From the NCBI RefSeq assembly GCF_002081825.1, contig NZ_MUKU01000021.1, positions 1-64,000 of the forward strand: DNA of 64,000 bases. Direction: 5' to 3'. The position numbers and the translations under genes were made by a program. Under the pieces are notes generated by a model. That model had not been told where the DNA came from. It saw only the letters and a program-made list of their open reading frames with translations, and ran no database searches. The stretch is from Chromobacterium haemolyticum (GTDB lineage Bacteria; Pseudomonadota; Gammaproteobacteria; Burkholderiales; Chromobacteriaceae). Position 1 is the first letter of the stretch, and each line of letters starts with the position of its first letter. Below, one piece after another: positions 56,805 to 64,000 of the stretch.

Positions 56805-57468
56805 AGACAATCCAGACCTGCGCGAAGAGCTGCTGTTCCAACTCAAGCGCTGCGGCTATCAAGCCACCGGCCTGGCCTGCGGCCAGGAGTTGGAGCGGCA
56901 CTTGGCCGAGCATCCCTGCCGCTTGCTGATTCTGGATCTGGGCTTGCCCGATATCGACGGCATGGCGCTTAGCCGGAGGCTGCGCGCCAGCCACCCCGGC
57001 CTGGGACAAGTCATGCTCACCGCGCGCGGCGCGCTGGACGACAAGGTTCAAGGCTTGCAGCAAGGCGCCGACGCCTATCTGGTCAAGCCCACGCCGCTGG
57101 CGGAATTGCTGGCCACGCTGGCCAGCGTGCTGCGGCGGCTGGACGGCGACGCGGCGGAACGCGCCGCCGGATGGCGCTACCACGCCGCCAACCGCATGCT
57201 GACCGCGCCCAACGGCCTGCAGTTGCACCTGACCCACGCGGAGCACCAAGTGCTGAGCGCAATGCTGCGGCGCGCGCCGGAACCGGCGCACCGCCGCGAA
57301 TTGGCGGAAGCGCTGGGGGTCAATTACCTGCACTACGATGAACGCCGGCTGGAAACCCTGATCAGCCGGCTGCGTCGCAAACTCAGCGGCATCGCGCCGC
57401 AGCACAATCCCATTCTGGCGGCCAGGGGCGTGGGCTATGGGTTCAGCGAGCCCTGCCAACCGCTCTAA
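56782..57468 (+). CDS. OmpR/PhoB-family response regulator
   Basis: 228 residues. Receiver domain with acidic pocket LLEDN, phospho-acceptor Asp52 in LLILDLGLPDIDG, and Lys in YLVKPTPLAEL. The C-terminal winged-helix DNA-binding domain (about 130-222) includes LTHAEHQVLSAMLRRA and VGYGF. Partner of the overlapping kinase gene. Probably autoregulates through the GTCATTA direct repeat upstream of the kinase. Confidence 0.94.
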   Translation: MTHIALLEDNPDLREELLFQLKRCGYQATGLACGQELERHLAEHPCRLLILDLGLPDIDGMALSRRLRASHPGLGQVMLTARGALDDKVQGLQQGADAYLVKPTPLAELLATLASVLRRLDGDAAERAAGWRYHAANRMLTAPNGLQLHLTHAEHQVLSAMLRRAPEPAHRRELAEALGVNYLHYDERRLETLISRLRRKLSGIAPQHNPILAARGVGYGFSEPCQPL

Positions 57469-57474
57469 GCCGGC

Positions 57475-57503
57475 AAAAAAACGCGGCCCGGAATCGGGCC
57501 GCG
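57475..57503. terminator. Terminator between response regulator and RbgA-type GTPase
   Basis: CGCGGCCCG (57482-57490), loop GAAT, CGGGCCGCG to 57503. Preceded by A7, which is a T7 run on the - strand, so it serves mainly the leftward GTPase gene; it is also positioned to stall the rightward gene. Confidence 0.85.
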
Positions 57504-57531
57504 CATGGGCGGAGCGAGAAGGGACGCCGAC

Positions 57532-58467
57532 TCAACGGCGGCCGGATTTCTTGCTGTCCCTCTCCTGTTGCCTGGCTTCGCGCTCCGCGGCGCGGATAGC
57601 GGCCAACTCCTTGGCCCGCTTTTCCCACGCCAGCCATTCAGCCGGGCGTTCCAGCGTGATGCGGCCGATATTGCCGTCGCGAAAATCGGTCAGCACGATC
57701 TCGGCCGCCTTTTGCACATTGATCTTGCCGCCGGACTGCACCGCGCCGCGCTTGCGGCCTATCATTTCCAGCACCTGCCAGTCCTGCTGGCCGGCGATAT
57801 CGTCCAGCTTGTAGCGCGCGGTCAATTCCGGCGCATAGTGCTGGAGCAGATACTTCAGCAGCTCCAGCGCCACCTCTTCCTCGTCCATCGCATTGCGGCC
57901 CACCGCGCCGCTGGCCGCCAGATTGTAGCCACCCTCTTCCACCTCGATCTTGGGCCACAGCATGCCTGGGGTGTCGAACAGCTCCACGTCGTCGGCCAGA
58001 ATGATGCGCTGTTCGTTCTTGGTAACGCCCGGCATATTGCCGGTCTTGGCCACCTTGCGGCTGCTCATGCTGTTGATCAACGTGGATTTGCCAACGTTGG
58101 GAATGCCGCAGATCAACACCCTCAGCGGCTTTTCCAGGCCGCCGCGCGTCGGCGCCAGCTCGCGGCAGGCCGCCACCAGCTTCTGCGCCGGCGCGCGTTC
58201 GCCGGCGTCCATGCCCAATGCCTGGGTGTTCTTCTTGGCGCGATACCATTCCAGCCACTGCAAAGTGGCGGCGGCGTCGGCCAGATCCTGCTTGTTCAGA
58301 ATCATCAGCCGCGGCTTGCCCTTGGCCATGCGCGCCAGCATGGGATTGGCGCTGGAAGCCGGCAGTCGCGCGTCCAGCATCTCAATGACCACGTCGATGT
58401 CTTTCAATCGCTCGGCCACATCCTTGCGGGCCTTATTCATATGGCCGGGGAACCATTGGATTGCCAT
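57532..58467 (-). CDS. Ribosome biogenesis GTPase (YlqF/RbgA type)
   Basis: 311 residues. Starts with the typical IQWFPGHMNKARKD. Circularly permuted GTPase: G4 LNKQDLAD comes before G1 GIPNVGKSTLIN and G3 FDTPGMLWPK. The basic C-terminal tail (EREARQQERDSKKSGRR) is suited to RNA binding. RbgA-type proteins act in late 50S assembly; the factor's role in this organism is inferred. Starts 4 bases after the small DUF3820-like gene, so they form one operon. Confidence 0.93.
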   Translation of the reverse strand: MAIQWFPGHMNKARKDVAERLKDIDVVIEMLDARLPASSANPMLARMAKGKPRLMILNKQDLADAAATLQWLEWYRAKKNTQALGMDAGERAPAQKLVAACRELAPTRGGLEKPLRVLICGIPNVGKSTLINSMSSRKVAKTGNMPGVTKNEQRIILADDVELFDTPGMLWPKIEVEEGGYNLAASGAVGRNAMDEEEVALELLKYLLQHYAPELTARYKLDDIAGQQDWQVLEMIGRKRGAVQSGGKINVQKAAEIVLTDFRDGNIGRITLERPAEWLAWEKRAKELAAIRAAEREARQQERDSKKSGRR

Positions 58468-58471
58468 GCTT

Positions 58472-58684
58472 CTAGCGCTTTCTTATCGGATCAAGTAGAT
58501 AGGTTAGACCATTATGGTCCAGCTCCTGCATCAATTGCAGCAGGCGGCCAATTTCGCCGGGGGGAAATCCTTCGCGGGCGAACCAGTTCAGATAGTTGCC
58601 GGGCAGATCGCAGATCAGCGTGCCCTTGTGTTTGCCAAACGGCATGGCCCGGGTCACCAGGCTTTGCAAATCATCGGCTTGCAT
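58472..58684 (-). CDS. Small DUF3820-like protein
   Basis: 70 residues from the ATG at 58684, preceded by AAGGGAG at 5 bases; a 30-codon upstream extension is not supported. Contains the family pattern MPFGKHKGTLICDLPGNYL, WFAREGFPPGEIGRLLQLM. Proposed quorum- or nucleic-acid-related roles in relatives are unproven. Upstream partner of the RbgA-type gene. Confidence 0.88.
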   Translation of the reverse strand: MQADDLQSLVTRAMPFGKHKGTLICDLPGNYLNWFAREGFPPGEIGRLLQLMQELDHNGLTYLLDPIRKR

Positions 58685-58884
58685 TGCGGCTCCCTTCAAG
58701 CAAGTTGCGCATTGTGCCAAAACCTCGGCGCTCTGACCATGCCCGTCGCCCGGCTCCGGCTTGACATGGCGCAAACGCGGGCGGGGTTTAACTGGGGACG
58801 AGCAAGCACGGGGTTTAGCATGTAGGCGGCCTTCAAAAACCAGCGGCGTGCGCCGCCAATTTTCCGGTTCGCGCAGAACCCTTG

Positions 58885-58925
58885 CGGGCGCCGGGCATCA
58901 TTCATGTCCGCGCCCGTCTTTTTTT
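58885..58925 (+). terminator. Orphan + strand intrinsic terminator
   Basis: CGGGCGC (58885-58891) ... GCGCCCG (58910-58916) with extra pairing GCAT/ATG(T) inside, then TCTTTTTTT. The T-run is on + but no + strand gene precedes it; TTGACA at 58761-58766 could be the -35 of a short non-coding transcript. Confidence 0.6.
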
Positions 58926-58931
58926 ACCGCG

Positions 58932-59276
58932 TTATTCCGGCATCGGCTTGCCGTCGTTGAAATTCAGGAAACCACGCACGATGCGGTAGACATACCACAC
59001 CCAGGTGACGCCCAGGATCACGAAGCCCACCAGGATCCAGGCCAGCGCCACGCCCAACACAGTGCCGAGCAAGGCCCACCAGAAAGTGCGGATCTGCCAA
59101 CTGAAATGGCTCTCATAGCGCGTGCCGCGCGCATCGTCTCGCTTGACGTAGTTGATGATGACCGCCACCAAGCCGGTCAGGCCGACAAACAGGCTGATTG
59201 CCTGCAGGATATAGACCACCAGGGTCAGATTATTCAGTTTGCGTTCGTCTTCTTGCGTGATCACGTCCATCGACAT
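58932..59276 (-). CDS. DUF4870-like small membrane protein
   Basis: 114 residues from the ATG at 59276, with GGGGAGG just upstream (several nearby ATGs). Three hydrophobic segments: LTLVVYILQAISLFVGLTGL-type first helix, WALLGTVLGVALAWILVGF, and VTWVWYVYRIVRGF. The motif YESHFSWQIRTFWW matches the DUF4870/YtfJ-like small membrane proteins. Function unknown. Downstream of the 189-aa protein gene. Confidence 0.8.
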   Translation of the reverse strand: MSMDVITQEDERKLNNLTLVVYILQAISLFVGLTGLVAVIINYVKRDDARGTRYESHFSWQIRTFWWALLGTVLGVALAWILVGFVILGVTWVWYVYRIVRGFLNFNDGKPMPE

Positions 59277-59310
59277 CATGCCTCCCCGGCTCAAAATTTA
59301 TGCAAAACAA

Positions 59311-59880
59311 TTAACAAGATACCCTAGCCAGCAGCGCTTGCAAGCGCTGCTCGCAATGCCGCGTCAACGCCGCCTCCGCCCTGCCGCCGGCCAAAGCCAG
59401 CGCCACTTCGGCACTGCGGCTCCAGGCCTGCAGGCAGGATTCGCCGCCGGCGTCCGCCACCAGGATGGGCAGCGCTGGCGCAAACGGCTGGCCGGTCTGT
59501 TCGGACCACGCGCGGCAGCGACGGTTCGCCAGGTCCAGCAGGGAAAAGCTCTCCGCCGTCACCAACACATGGCTGAGACCCAGCAGCAGAATGCGCGCCG
59601 CCAGCCAATCCGCCGCATCGGCCAGCCGCGCCGACGTCTCCCCGCTCCGTTCGCGCCAGCGTTGCGCCGCCAGCAGCATGGCCATCGCGCGCAGTTGCGG
59701 CAAACGGCTTTCCAGCACGCCGCCGTCGCGTCGCGCGGCAGCCATCCACGCGGCGTCCGGCGCCGGGTGATTGGCGTAGCGCTCGCCGTCGGTCAACACT
59801 CTCACCGGCACGGCGTCGCTGGGACACAACAGGGACCAAGACTGGCGCGCGATTTGCGCGGCATCGCTGACTTCATTCAT
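59311..59880 (-). CDS. Hypothetical protein, 189 aa
   Basis: Strong ribosome site AGGAGG 8 bases before the ATG at 59880. No signal peptide or clear membrane span. Ala/Leu-rich and mostly helical (LRAMAMLLAAQRWRERSG, ADAADWLAARILLLGLSHVL), with a central segment LPILVADAGGESCLQAW. No family recognised. Probably forms an operon with the downstream DUF4870-like gene (34 bases apart). Confidence 0.7.
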   Translation of the reverse strand: MNEVSDAAQIARQSWSLLCPSDAVPVRVLTDGERYANHPAPDAAWMAAARRDGGVLESRLPQLRAMAMLLAAQRWRERSGETSARLADAADWLAARILLLGLSHVLVTAESFSLLDLANRRCRAWSEQTGQPFAPALPILVADAGGESCLQAWSRSAEVALALAGGRAEAALTRHCEQRLQALLARVSC

Positions 59881-59935
59881 GGAACGGACCTCCTAGGGTC
59901 TGGCCTGGCTTCCGGAGGTCATGTATTTCGGGGAG

Positions 59936-59970
59936 GAAAAACAAATGCCGCCGGTAGCGCGGCGGCATTT
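59936..59970 (-). terminator. Intrinsic terminator, leftward
   Basis: AAATGCCGCCG (59943-59953), loop GTAGCG, CGGCGGCATTT (59960-59970). On the - strand a GTTTTT run follows. It lies upstream of the 189-aa gene, so it must end a leftward transcript starting between here and 60120. Confidence 0.8.
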
Positions 59971-59995
59971 ATCGGGAATCTTTACTAGTGCTGGA

Positions 59996-60094
59996 TCAAT
60001 CTTTCAGTTCACAGCCATCCCTTGGCGCCGCCGGTGTGCGGTACCAATAAAAATAGCTGTTGAAGAAGGAGAAAGATTGAGTCATGTCGTCCAT
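59996..60094 (-). CDS. Possible 32-aa aromatic-rich small protein
   Basis: Too short for routine calling. Predicted peptide MDDMTQSFSFFNSYFYWY followed by RTPAAPRDGCELKD; rich in Phe and Tyr. It lies between the etfQO terminator and another leftward terminator, with TTGACA on the - strand at 60117-60112, so a separate short leftward transcript is plausible. The ribosome site is weak (GGCAGC), and no -10 is obvious. Could equally be a non-coding RNA or nothing. Confidence 0.35.
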   Translation of the reverse strand: MDDMTQSFSFFNSYFYWYRTPAAPRDGCELKD

Positions 60095-60120
60095 GCTGCC
60101 AATAATCGGCCCGGCTTGTC

Positions 60121-60149
60121 AAGAAAAACCCCGGAGCGCGCCCCGGGGT
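60121..60149 (-). terminator. Terminator of etfQO
   Basis: ACCCCGG (60128-60134), loop AGCGCGCC, CCGGGGT (60143-60149). On the - strand TTTTTCTT follows; 19 bases after the etfQO stop. Confidence 0.88.
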
Positions 60150-60167
60150 CTCGCTAAATAATACCGT

Positions 60168-61802
60168 TTACATATTAGGATAGTTGGGACCGCCGCCGCC
60201 TTCCGGCGTGGTCCAGACGATGTTCTGGCTCGGGTCCTTGATGTCGCAGGTCTTGCAGTGCACGCAGTTCTGCGCATTGATCTGCAAGCGCGGCTCGCCC
60301 TCTTCGCGGCCGACGATCTCATACACCCCGGCCGGGCAGTAGCGTTGTTCCGGCGCGTCGTACTTGGCCAGATTGAGCCGCACCGGCACGCTGGCGTCCT
60401 TCAGCTTCAAATGCGACGGCTGGTCTTCGCCGTGATTGGTGTTGGAGATGAACACCGAGGACAGACGATCGAAGGTCAACACCCCGTCCGGCTTGGGGTA
60501 GGCGATGGGCGAGCACTCGTCAGCCGGCTTCAGGCTTTGATGGTCCGCCTGGTGATGACGCAGCGTCCACGGCGCCTTGCCGCGGAACAAAAAGGTATCC
60601 AGCGCCGAATAAATCATCGCCGGCCACAGGCCCCAGCGGAACGACGGCCGGATATTGCGCACCCGGTGCAACTCCTCGTACAGCCAGCTCTGCTTGAACT
60701 TCTGACTGTAGGCGGTGGCTTCGCGCGCCGGCTGCTCCTGGCCCAACAGTTCAAACACCGCTTCCGCCGCCAGCATCGCCGACTGCATCGCGGTATGGGT
60801 GCCCTTGATCTTGGGCACGTTGAGGAAACCGGCGGTGTCGCCCACCAGCAGACCTCCGGGGAAAGTCAGCCGCGGCAGGCTTTGCAGGCCGCCCTCGGTC
60901 AAGGCGCGCGCGCCGTAGGACAGGCGGCGGCCGCCCTCGAACACCTTGCGGATCGCCGGATGGGTCTTGAAGCGCTGGAACTCCTCGAACGGCGACAGGT
61001 AGGGATTCTGGTAATCCAGGCCGATGACGAAGCCTACCACCACTTGGTTGTTCTCCAAGTGGTACATGAAGGAGCCGCCGTAGGTGGCGGTGTCCACCGG
61101 CCAGCCCACGGTATGGGTGATGCTGCCCGGCTGGTGCAGTTCCGGCTGCACTTCCCACAACTCCTTGATGCCGATGCCATAGGTTTGCGGATCGGCACCG
61201 TCGTGCAAACGGAAACGCTCAAACAAGGCCTTGGTCAAGGAGCCCCTACAGCCTTCGGCGAAGATGGTCTGCTTGGCCCACAGCTCCATGCCGGGCTGCC
61301 AGGCGTCGGTCTTCTCGCCGTCCTTGCCTATGCCCATGTCGCCGGTGGCCACGCCCTTGACCGAGCCGTCCTCGTGATAAAGCACTTCGGCGGCGGCGAA
61401 GCCGGGGTAGATTTCCACGCCCAGTTCCTCGGCCTGCTGGCCGAGCCAGCGACAGAAGTTGCCGAGGCTGACGATGTAGTTGCCGTGGTTGTGCATCTGC
61501 GGCGGGGTCGGCAGCTGGATGGATTCGGTTTCAGTCAGCAGCAGGAAGCGGTCGGACTTGGCCTCGGTGTTCAGCGGCGCGCCCTTTTCCTTCCAGTCCG
61601 GGATCAGCTCATTGAGCACCCGCGGTTCGATCACCGCGCCGGACAGGATGTGGGCGCCGATTTCCGAGCCCTTCTCCAATAGACAGACGCTGACCTCCCG
61701 GCCCTGCTCCGCCGCCAGCTGCTTCAGGCGAATCGCCGCGGTCAGCCCGGAGGGGCCGCCGCCGACGATCACCACATCGTATTCCATGTAATCGCGTTCC
61801 AC
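60168..61802 (-). CDS. Electron transfer flavoprotein-ubiquinone oxidoreductase
   Basis: 544 residues from a GTG at 61802 with AAGGAG 5 bases upstream; an in-frame ATG five codons later lacks a site. FAD-binding [17 protein letters not shown], ubiquinone/membrane region with [21 protein letters not shown] motif [17 protein letters not shown], and a C-terminal 4Fe-4S site (YCPAGVYE and [15 protein letters not shown]). Passes electrons from ETF, reduced by acyl-CoA and amino-acid dehydrogenases, to the quinone pool at the inner membrane. Full length. Monocistronic with a terminator. Confidence 0.96.
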   Translation of the reverse strand: MERDYMEYDVVIVGGGPSGLTAAIRLKQLAAEQGREVSVCLLEKGSEIGAHILSGAVIEPRVLNELIPDWKEKGAPLNTEAKSDRFLLLTETESIQLPTPPQMHNHGNYIVSLGNFCRWLGQQAEELGVEIYPGFAAAEVLYHEDGSVKGVATGDMGIGKDGEKTDAWQPGMELWAKQTIFAEGCRGSLTKALFERFRLHDGADPQTYGIGIKELWEVQPELHQPGSITHTVGWPVDTATYGGSFMYHLENNQVVVGFVIGLDYQNPYLSPFEEFQRFKTHPAIRKVFEGGRRLSYGARALTEGGLQSLPRLTFPGGLLVGDTAGFLNVPKIKGTHTAMQSAMLAAEAVFELLGQEQPAREATAYSQKFKQSWLYEELHRVRNIRPSFRWGLWPAMIYSALDTFLFRGKAPWTLRHHQADHQSLKPADECSPIAYPKPDGVLTFDRLSSVFISNTNHGEDQPSHLKLKDASVPVRLNLAKYDAPEQRYCPAGVYEIVGREEGEPRLQINAQNCVHCKTCDIKDPSQNIVWTTPEGGGGPNYPNM

Positions 61803-61888
61803 TGCATCTCCTTAATCGCGCGCCGGGTTCAAAAGCCCCGCTACCGCATGCATGTTGCATGGCGCGCGATCAAAAATCAAACAACCGT

Positions 61889-64000
61889 TTAAAAACTGTC
61901 AGACGTCCGACCGCCGGCCGCCCGTCTGACTTCAATCTGTAAGGGTTCGCCCTGTTGCAAATGCACATCGCGCTGCGGAAAAGGCAGCTCGATGCCGGCC
62001 TTGGCCAACGCCCCGTCTATCATGTGACGCAGATCGCTGGCCACCAGCACGGAATCGGCGTCGCCGATGTCCAGCCAGTACTCCAGTTCGAACTCCAGCG
62101 CATCGGCGCCGAAGTTGCTGAACAACACCCGCGGCGGCGGCTCCTTGAGCACCAGGCCGTGACGCTCCGCCTCCGCCAGCAATAGATTGCACACCTCGCG
62201 CGGCGGGCTGCCGTAAGCCACGCCGATGGCGATTTTCCGACGAATCCGCCGGTTGCTGTACGTCCAGTTGGTCACCGCGCTCTCCACGAAGGTGGAGTTG
62301 GGGATCAGCGTTTCGATGCCGTCGCCGGCGCGCACCACCGAAGAACGCAGCCCTATGCTGCTGACGGTGCCGCTGATGCCGCCGACCTGGACGAAGTCGC
62401 CCACTTTCAGCGGCCGCTCCACCAAGAGCATCACGCCGCTGATCAGGTTCTTCAGCAGGTTCTGAGTGCCGAAGCCGATGCCGATCGCCAGCGCGCCGCC
62501 CAGAAAGGCGAACACCGTCAGCGGAATCTTGACCAGGTTGAGCGCGAACACCACCAGCAGGGCGATCACGCAGACATAACTCCAGCGCCACCAGATATTG
62601 GCGGCGGCCTCGCTGAAACCCAGCCTATGCGTGGCCAAACGCCGCAAAGCGCGCAGCAGCGCGGTGCTGGCGGCGTAGCCTATCAGCAGCACCAGGATGG
62701 CGCCCAGACTCTTGCCTATGGTCACGCTGCGGGTGGCCTGCACTTTCTGGCCGTTGATCTCCACGCTGTCGTCGGCGCTGAACAGTTCATAATTCCACAG
62801 CGCCCGCGCCGCCTGCAACACGCGCTCGCTCAGCCGGCGTGACACCTCCTGCGACGTGCCCTCCGCCGGCGCGCCGACGTCGAACTCCTGCTGCAACAGC
62901 AGAATGCCGGTCAAAGCCGCCTGCACCGGCTGCTGAGCGGCGTTGACGATATCCAGCCGCTGACGCAGCAGCTGCAGCATGGCCAGCGCGTGGCCGCTAC
63001 CGCGGTCCAGACCGATCTCATGCTGCACGTCCGCCATCTTGGCCATCGTCAGCTCGGCCTCTTTTTGCAGATAGTCGCGCACCGCGCCCAACTCCTCGCC
63101 GGCCTGGCGGCTGGCGCTGGCCACTTCGGCCAAGTTGGCCGCCTTGCCTGTATACAGCTGGTAGCGGTATTCCCAAATACCGCCTTCCTGTGAATTGGCC
63201 TCTTGCCGGATGCGCGTCAGTTGCACCGCGAGGTCGCTATTGTCCAGAGCCTGGCGTTGCTCGACTGTGCGCTGGGTCAAATCCTGTAACAGCGCGGCCT
63301 GCGCCAGCGCGTCCTTTTTCTGCTTCAACGCGGCCAGTTGCTTCTCCAGCTCCTCCAACTCGGCCTTGACCCGGCGGCGGCGTTGCTCATGCGCGCCCAT
63401 TTCCCGCTCCAGCCGCAGTCGTTCCTCCCCCAAGCGCCGCTGCACCCCGTCCAGCTCGGCCGGCTGAAAGCGGACCTGTTTGCCGATGCCGTCCAGTTGC
63501 TTGCGCCAAAGCTCCAGCTGCGCCTGCAAGGTTTGCTGGCGGATGCGCAACACCTGTCCCAAGGCGTCGAACTGCAACAGCTCCGATGCGCTGATGTCTC
63601 GGCGCCAGCGCGCGCCGTCCATCTTCCAGCGTAGCGCCTCGGCCTCTCCGGCCGCCGCGCCCTCCAACTGTTCCCGCACCTGGCGCAAGCTCACTTCATT
63701 CAGCTTGAGGCTGTTGCGCATCGCCTCCTGCATCTGCGACAACATCAGTTGCTGAGCCTGCTGGGTCTCTTTCTCCCAGCCGCCGGTCTGCAATCGGCTG
63801 CGCAAACCTTCCACCAAGGACACCGGATAGGGGCCGGCTTGCGCGAAGCCGCTCCAGTTCCGCAAAGCCTCCTCGGCCTCGGCTTGCTGCCTCAGCCTCT
63901 GATCGCGTTCGCCCGCGAGATCCAGCTGCCAGGCGTAGGACGCCACCAAACGTTCCAGCAAGGCGCGCCGAAACAGCAGCTCGCCCGGCGTCACGCCGGC
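61889..64000 (-). CDS. MscS-family mechanosensitive channel, large (5' partial)
   Basis: The frame is open to the right window edge (704 codons); a GTG at 63994 could be internal, so the start is probably outside. The N-terminal part (visible residues 1-420) is coiled-coil-rich periplasmic sequence (EMGAHEQRRRRVKAELEELE), as in MscK/YbdG-type channels. Membrane helices follow, then the MscS pore and beta domain: GGALAIGIGFGTQNLLKNLI, VERPLKVGDFVQVGGISGTV, GLRSSVVRAGDGIETLIPNS. The C-terminal alpha/beta domain ends near TSDSF. Releases solutes on osmotic downshock. No second copy nearby. Confidence 0.9.
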   Translation of the reverse strand, partial: AGVTPGELLFRRALLERLVASYAWQLDLAGERDQRLRQQAEAEEALRNWSGFAQAGPYPVSLVEGLRSRLQTGGWEKETQQAQQLMLSQMQEAMRNSLKLNEVSLRQVREQLEGAAAGEAEALRWKMDGARWRRDISASELLQFDALGQVLRIRQQTLQAQLELWRKQLDGIGKQVRFQPAELDGVQRRLGEERLRLEREMGAHEQRRRRVKAELEELEKQLAALKQKKDALAQAALLQDLTQRTVEQRQALDNSDLAVQLTRIRQEANSQEGGIWEYRYQLYTGKAANLAEVASASRQAGEELGAVRDYLQKEAELTMAKMADVQHEIGLDRGSGHALAMLQLLRQRLDIVNAAQQPVQAALTGILLLQQEFDVGAPAEGTSQEVSRRLSERVLQAARALWNYELFSADDSVEINGQKVQATRSVTIGKSLGAILVLLIGYAASTALLRALRRLATHRLGFSEAAANIWWRWSYVCVIALLVVFALNLVKIPLTVFAFLGGALAIGIGFGTQNLLKNLISGVMLLVERPLKVGDFVQVGGISGTVSSIGLRSSVVRAGDGIETLIPNSTFVESAVTNWTYSNRRIRRKIAIGVAYGSPPREVCNLLLAEAERHGLVLKEPPPRVLFSNFGADALEFELEYWLDIGDADSVLVASDLRHMIDGALAKAGIELPFPQRDVHLQQGEPLQIEVRRAAGGRTSDSF

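Noticed and set aside
59921-60157. + strand ORF overlapping the etfQO terminator
   Set aside because: It runs through two terminator hairpins and has no family features, although an AAGGAG occurs by chance inside it.

Overview
The window looks like a chromosomal segment of a Chromobacterium-like betaproteobacterium (Neisseriales). This rests on very high GC third positions, a Fur-controlled hemP/hmuRSTUV operon of the kind called chuPRSTUV in Chromobacterium violaceum, and housekeeping genes (smc, zipA, ligA, galU, hpt, ruvX, etfQO) of betaproteobacterial type. The genus is an inference from gene content; no database search was run.

Bases 1-30277 hold the right-hand part of a large nonribosomal peptide synthetase (NRPS) locus, cut by the left window edge. 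Three synthetase genes are read in order on the + strand. NRPS1 (partial) is ...A-T-E / C-A-T-E. NRPS2 is C-A-T / C-A-T-E / C-A-T. NRPS3 is C-A(nMT)-T / C-A-T-TE. Hand-read adenylation codes give an aromatic residue (D), Thr, Gln (D), a Gly-like residue, N-methyl-Thr and one unassigned residue, preceded by at least one more D-residue. Between NRPS2 and NRPS3 lie a short-chain dehydrogenase, a DXD-type (GT32-like) glycosyltransferase and, on the opposite strand, an MbtH-like protein. An MFS exporter and a type II thioesterase close the locus. The likely product is a cyclic or hydrolysed peptide (possibly a lipopeptide, since the start module is not visible), perhaps glycosylated and perhaps containing dehydrobutyrine.

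Bases 30278-31710 are a non-operonic patch. It holds two adjacent small inverted-repeat (MITE-like) elements, a GC-rich structured leader before a 107-aa protein of unknown function, and a tandemly duplicated tRNA-Arg(ACG)/tRNA-Glu(UUC) pair with a clear promoter and terminator. A Sfp-type phosphopantetheinyl transferase follows on the - strand and could prime the NRPS carrier domains.

Bases 32557-38717 are the heme-uptake operon: Fur box, HemP/ChuP, TonB-dependent receptor, HemS-like protein, periplasmic binding protein, permease and ATPase. Bases 38943-45675 are - strand housekeeping genes: hpt, galU, a TPR/glycosyltransferase-like protein, ligA and zipA. A MarR regulator and a narK-tonB pair sit between zipA and smc. 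A ~160-bp repeat abuts the 3' end of both chuV and smc, with the stop codon inside the repeat boundary.

Bases 52756-64000 hold yqgE-ruvX, two DUF3592-type membrane proteins, a 7TMR-DISM-type histidine kinase with its OmpR-family regulator, an RbgA/YlqF-type GTPase operon, small membrane and unknown proteins, ETF:ubiquinone oxidoreductase and a large MscS-family channel cut by the right edge.
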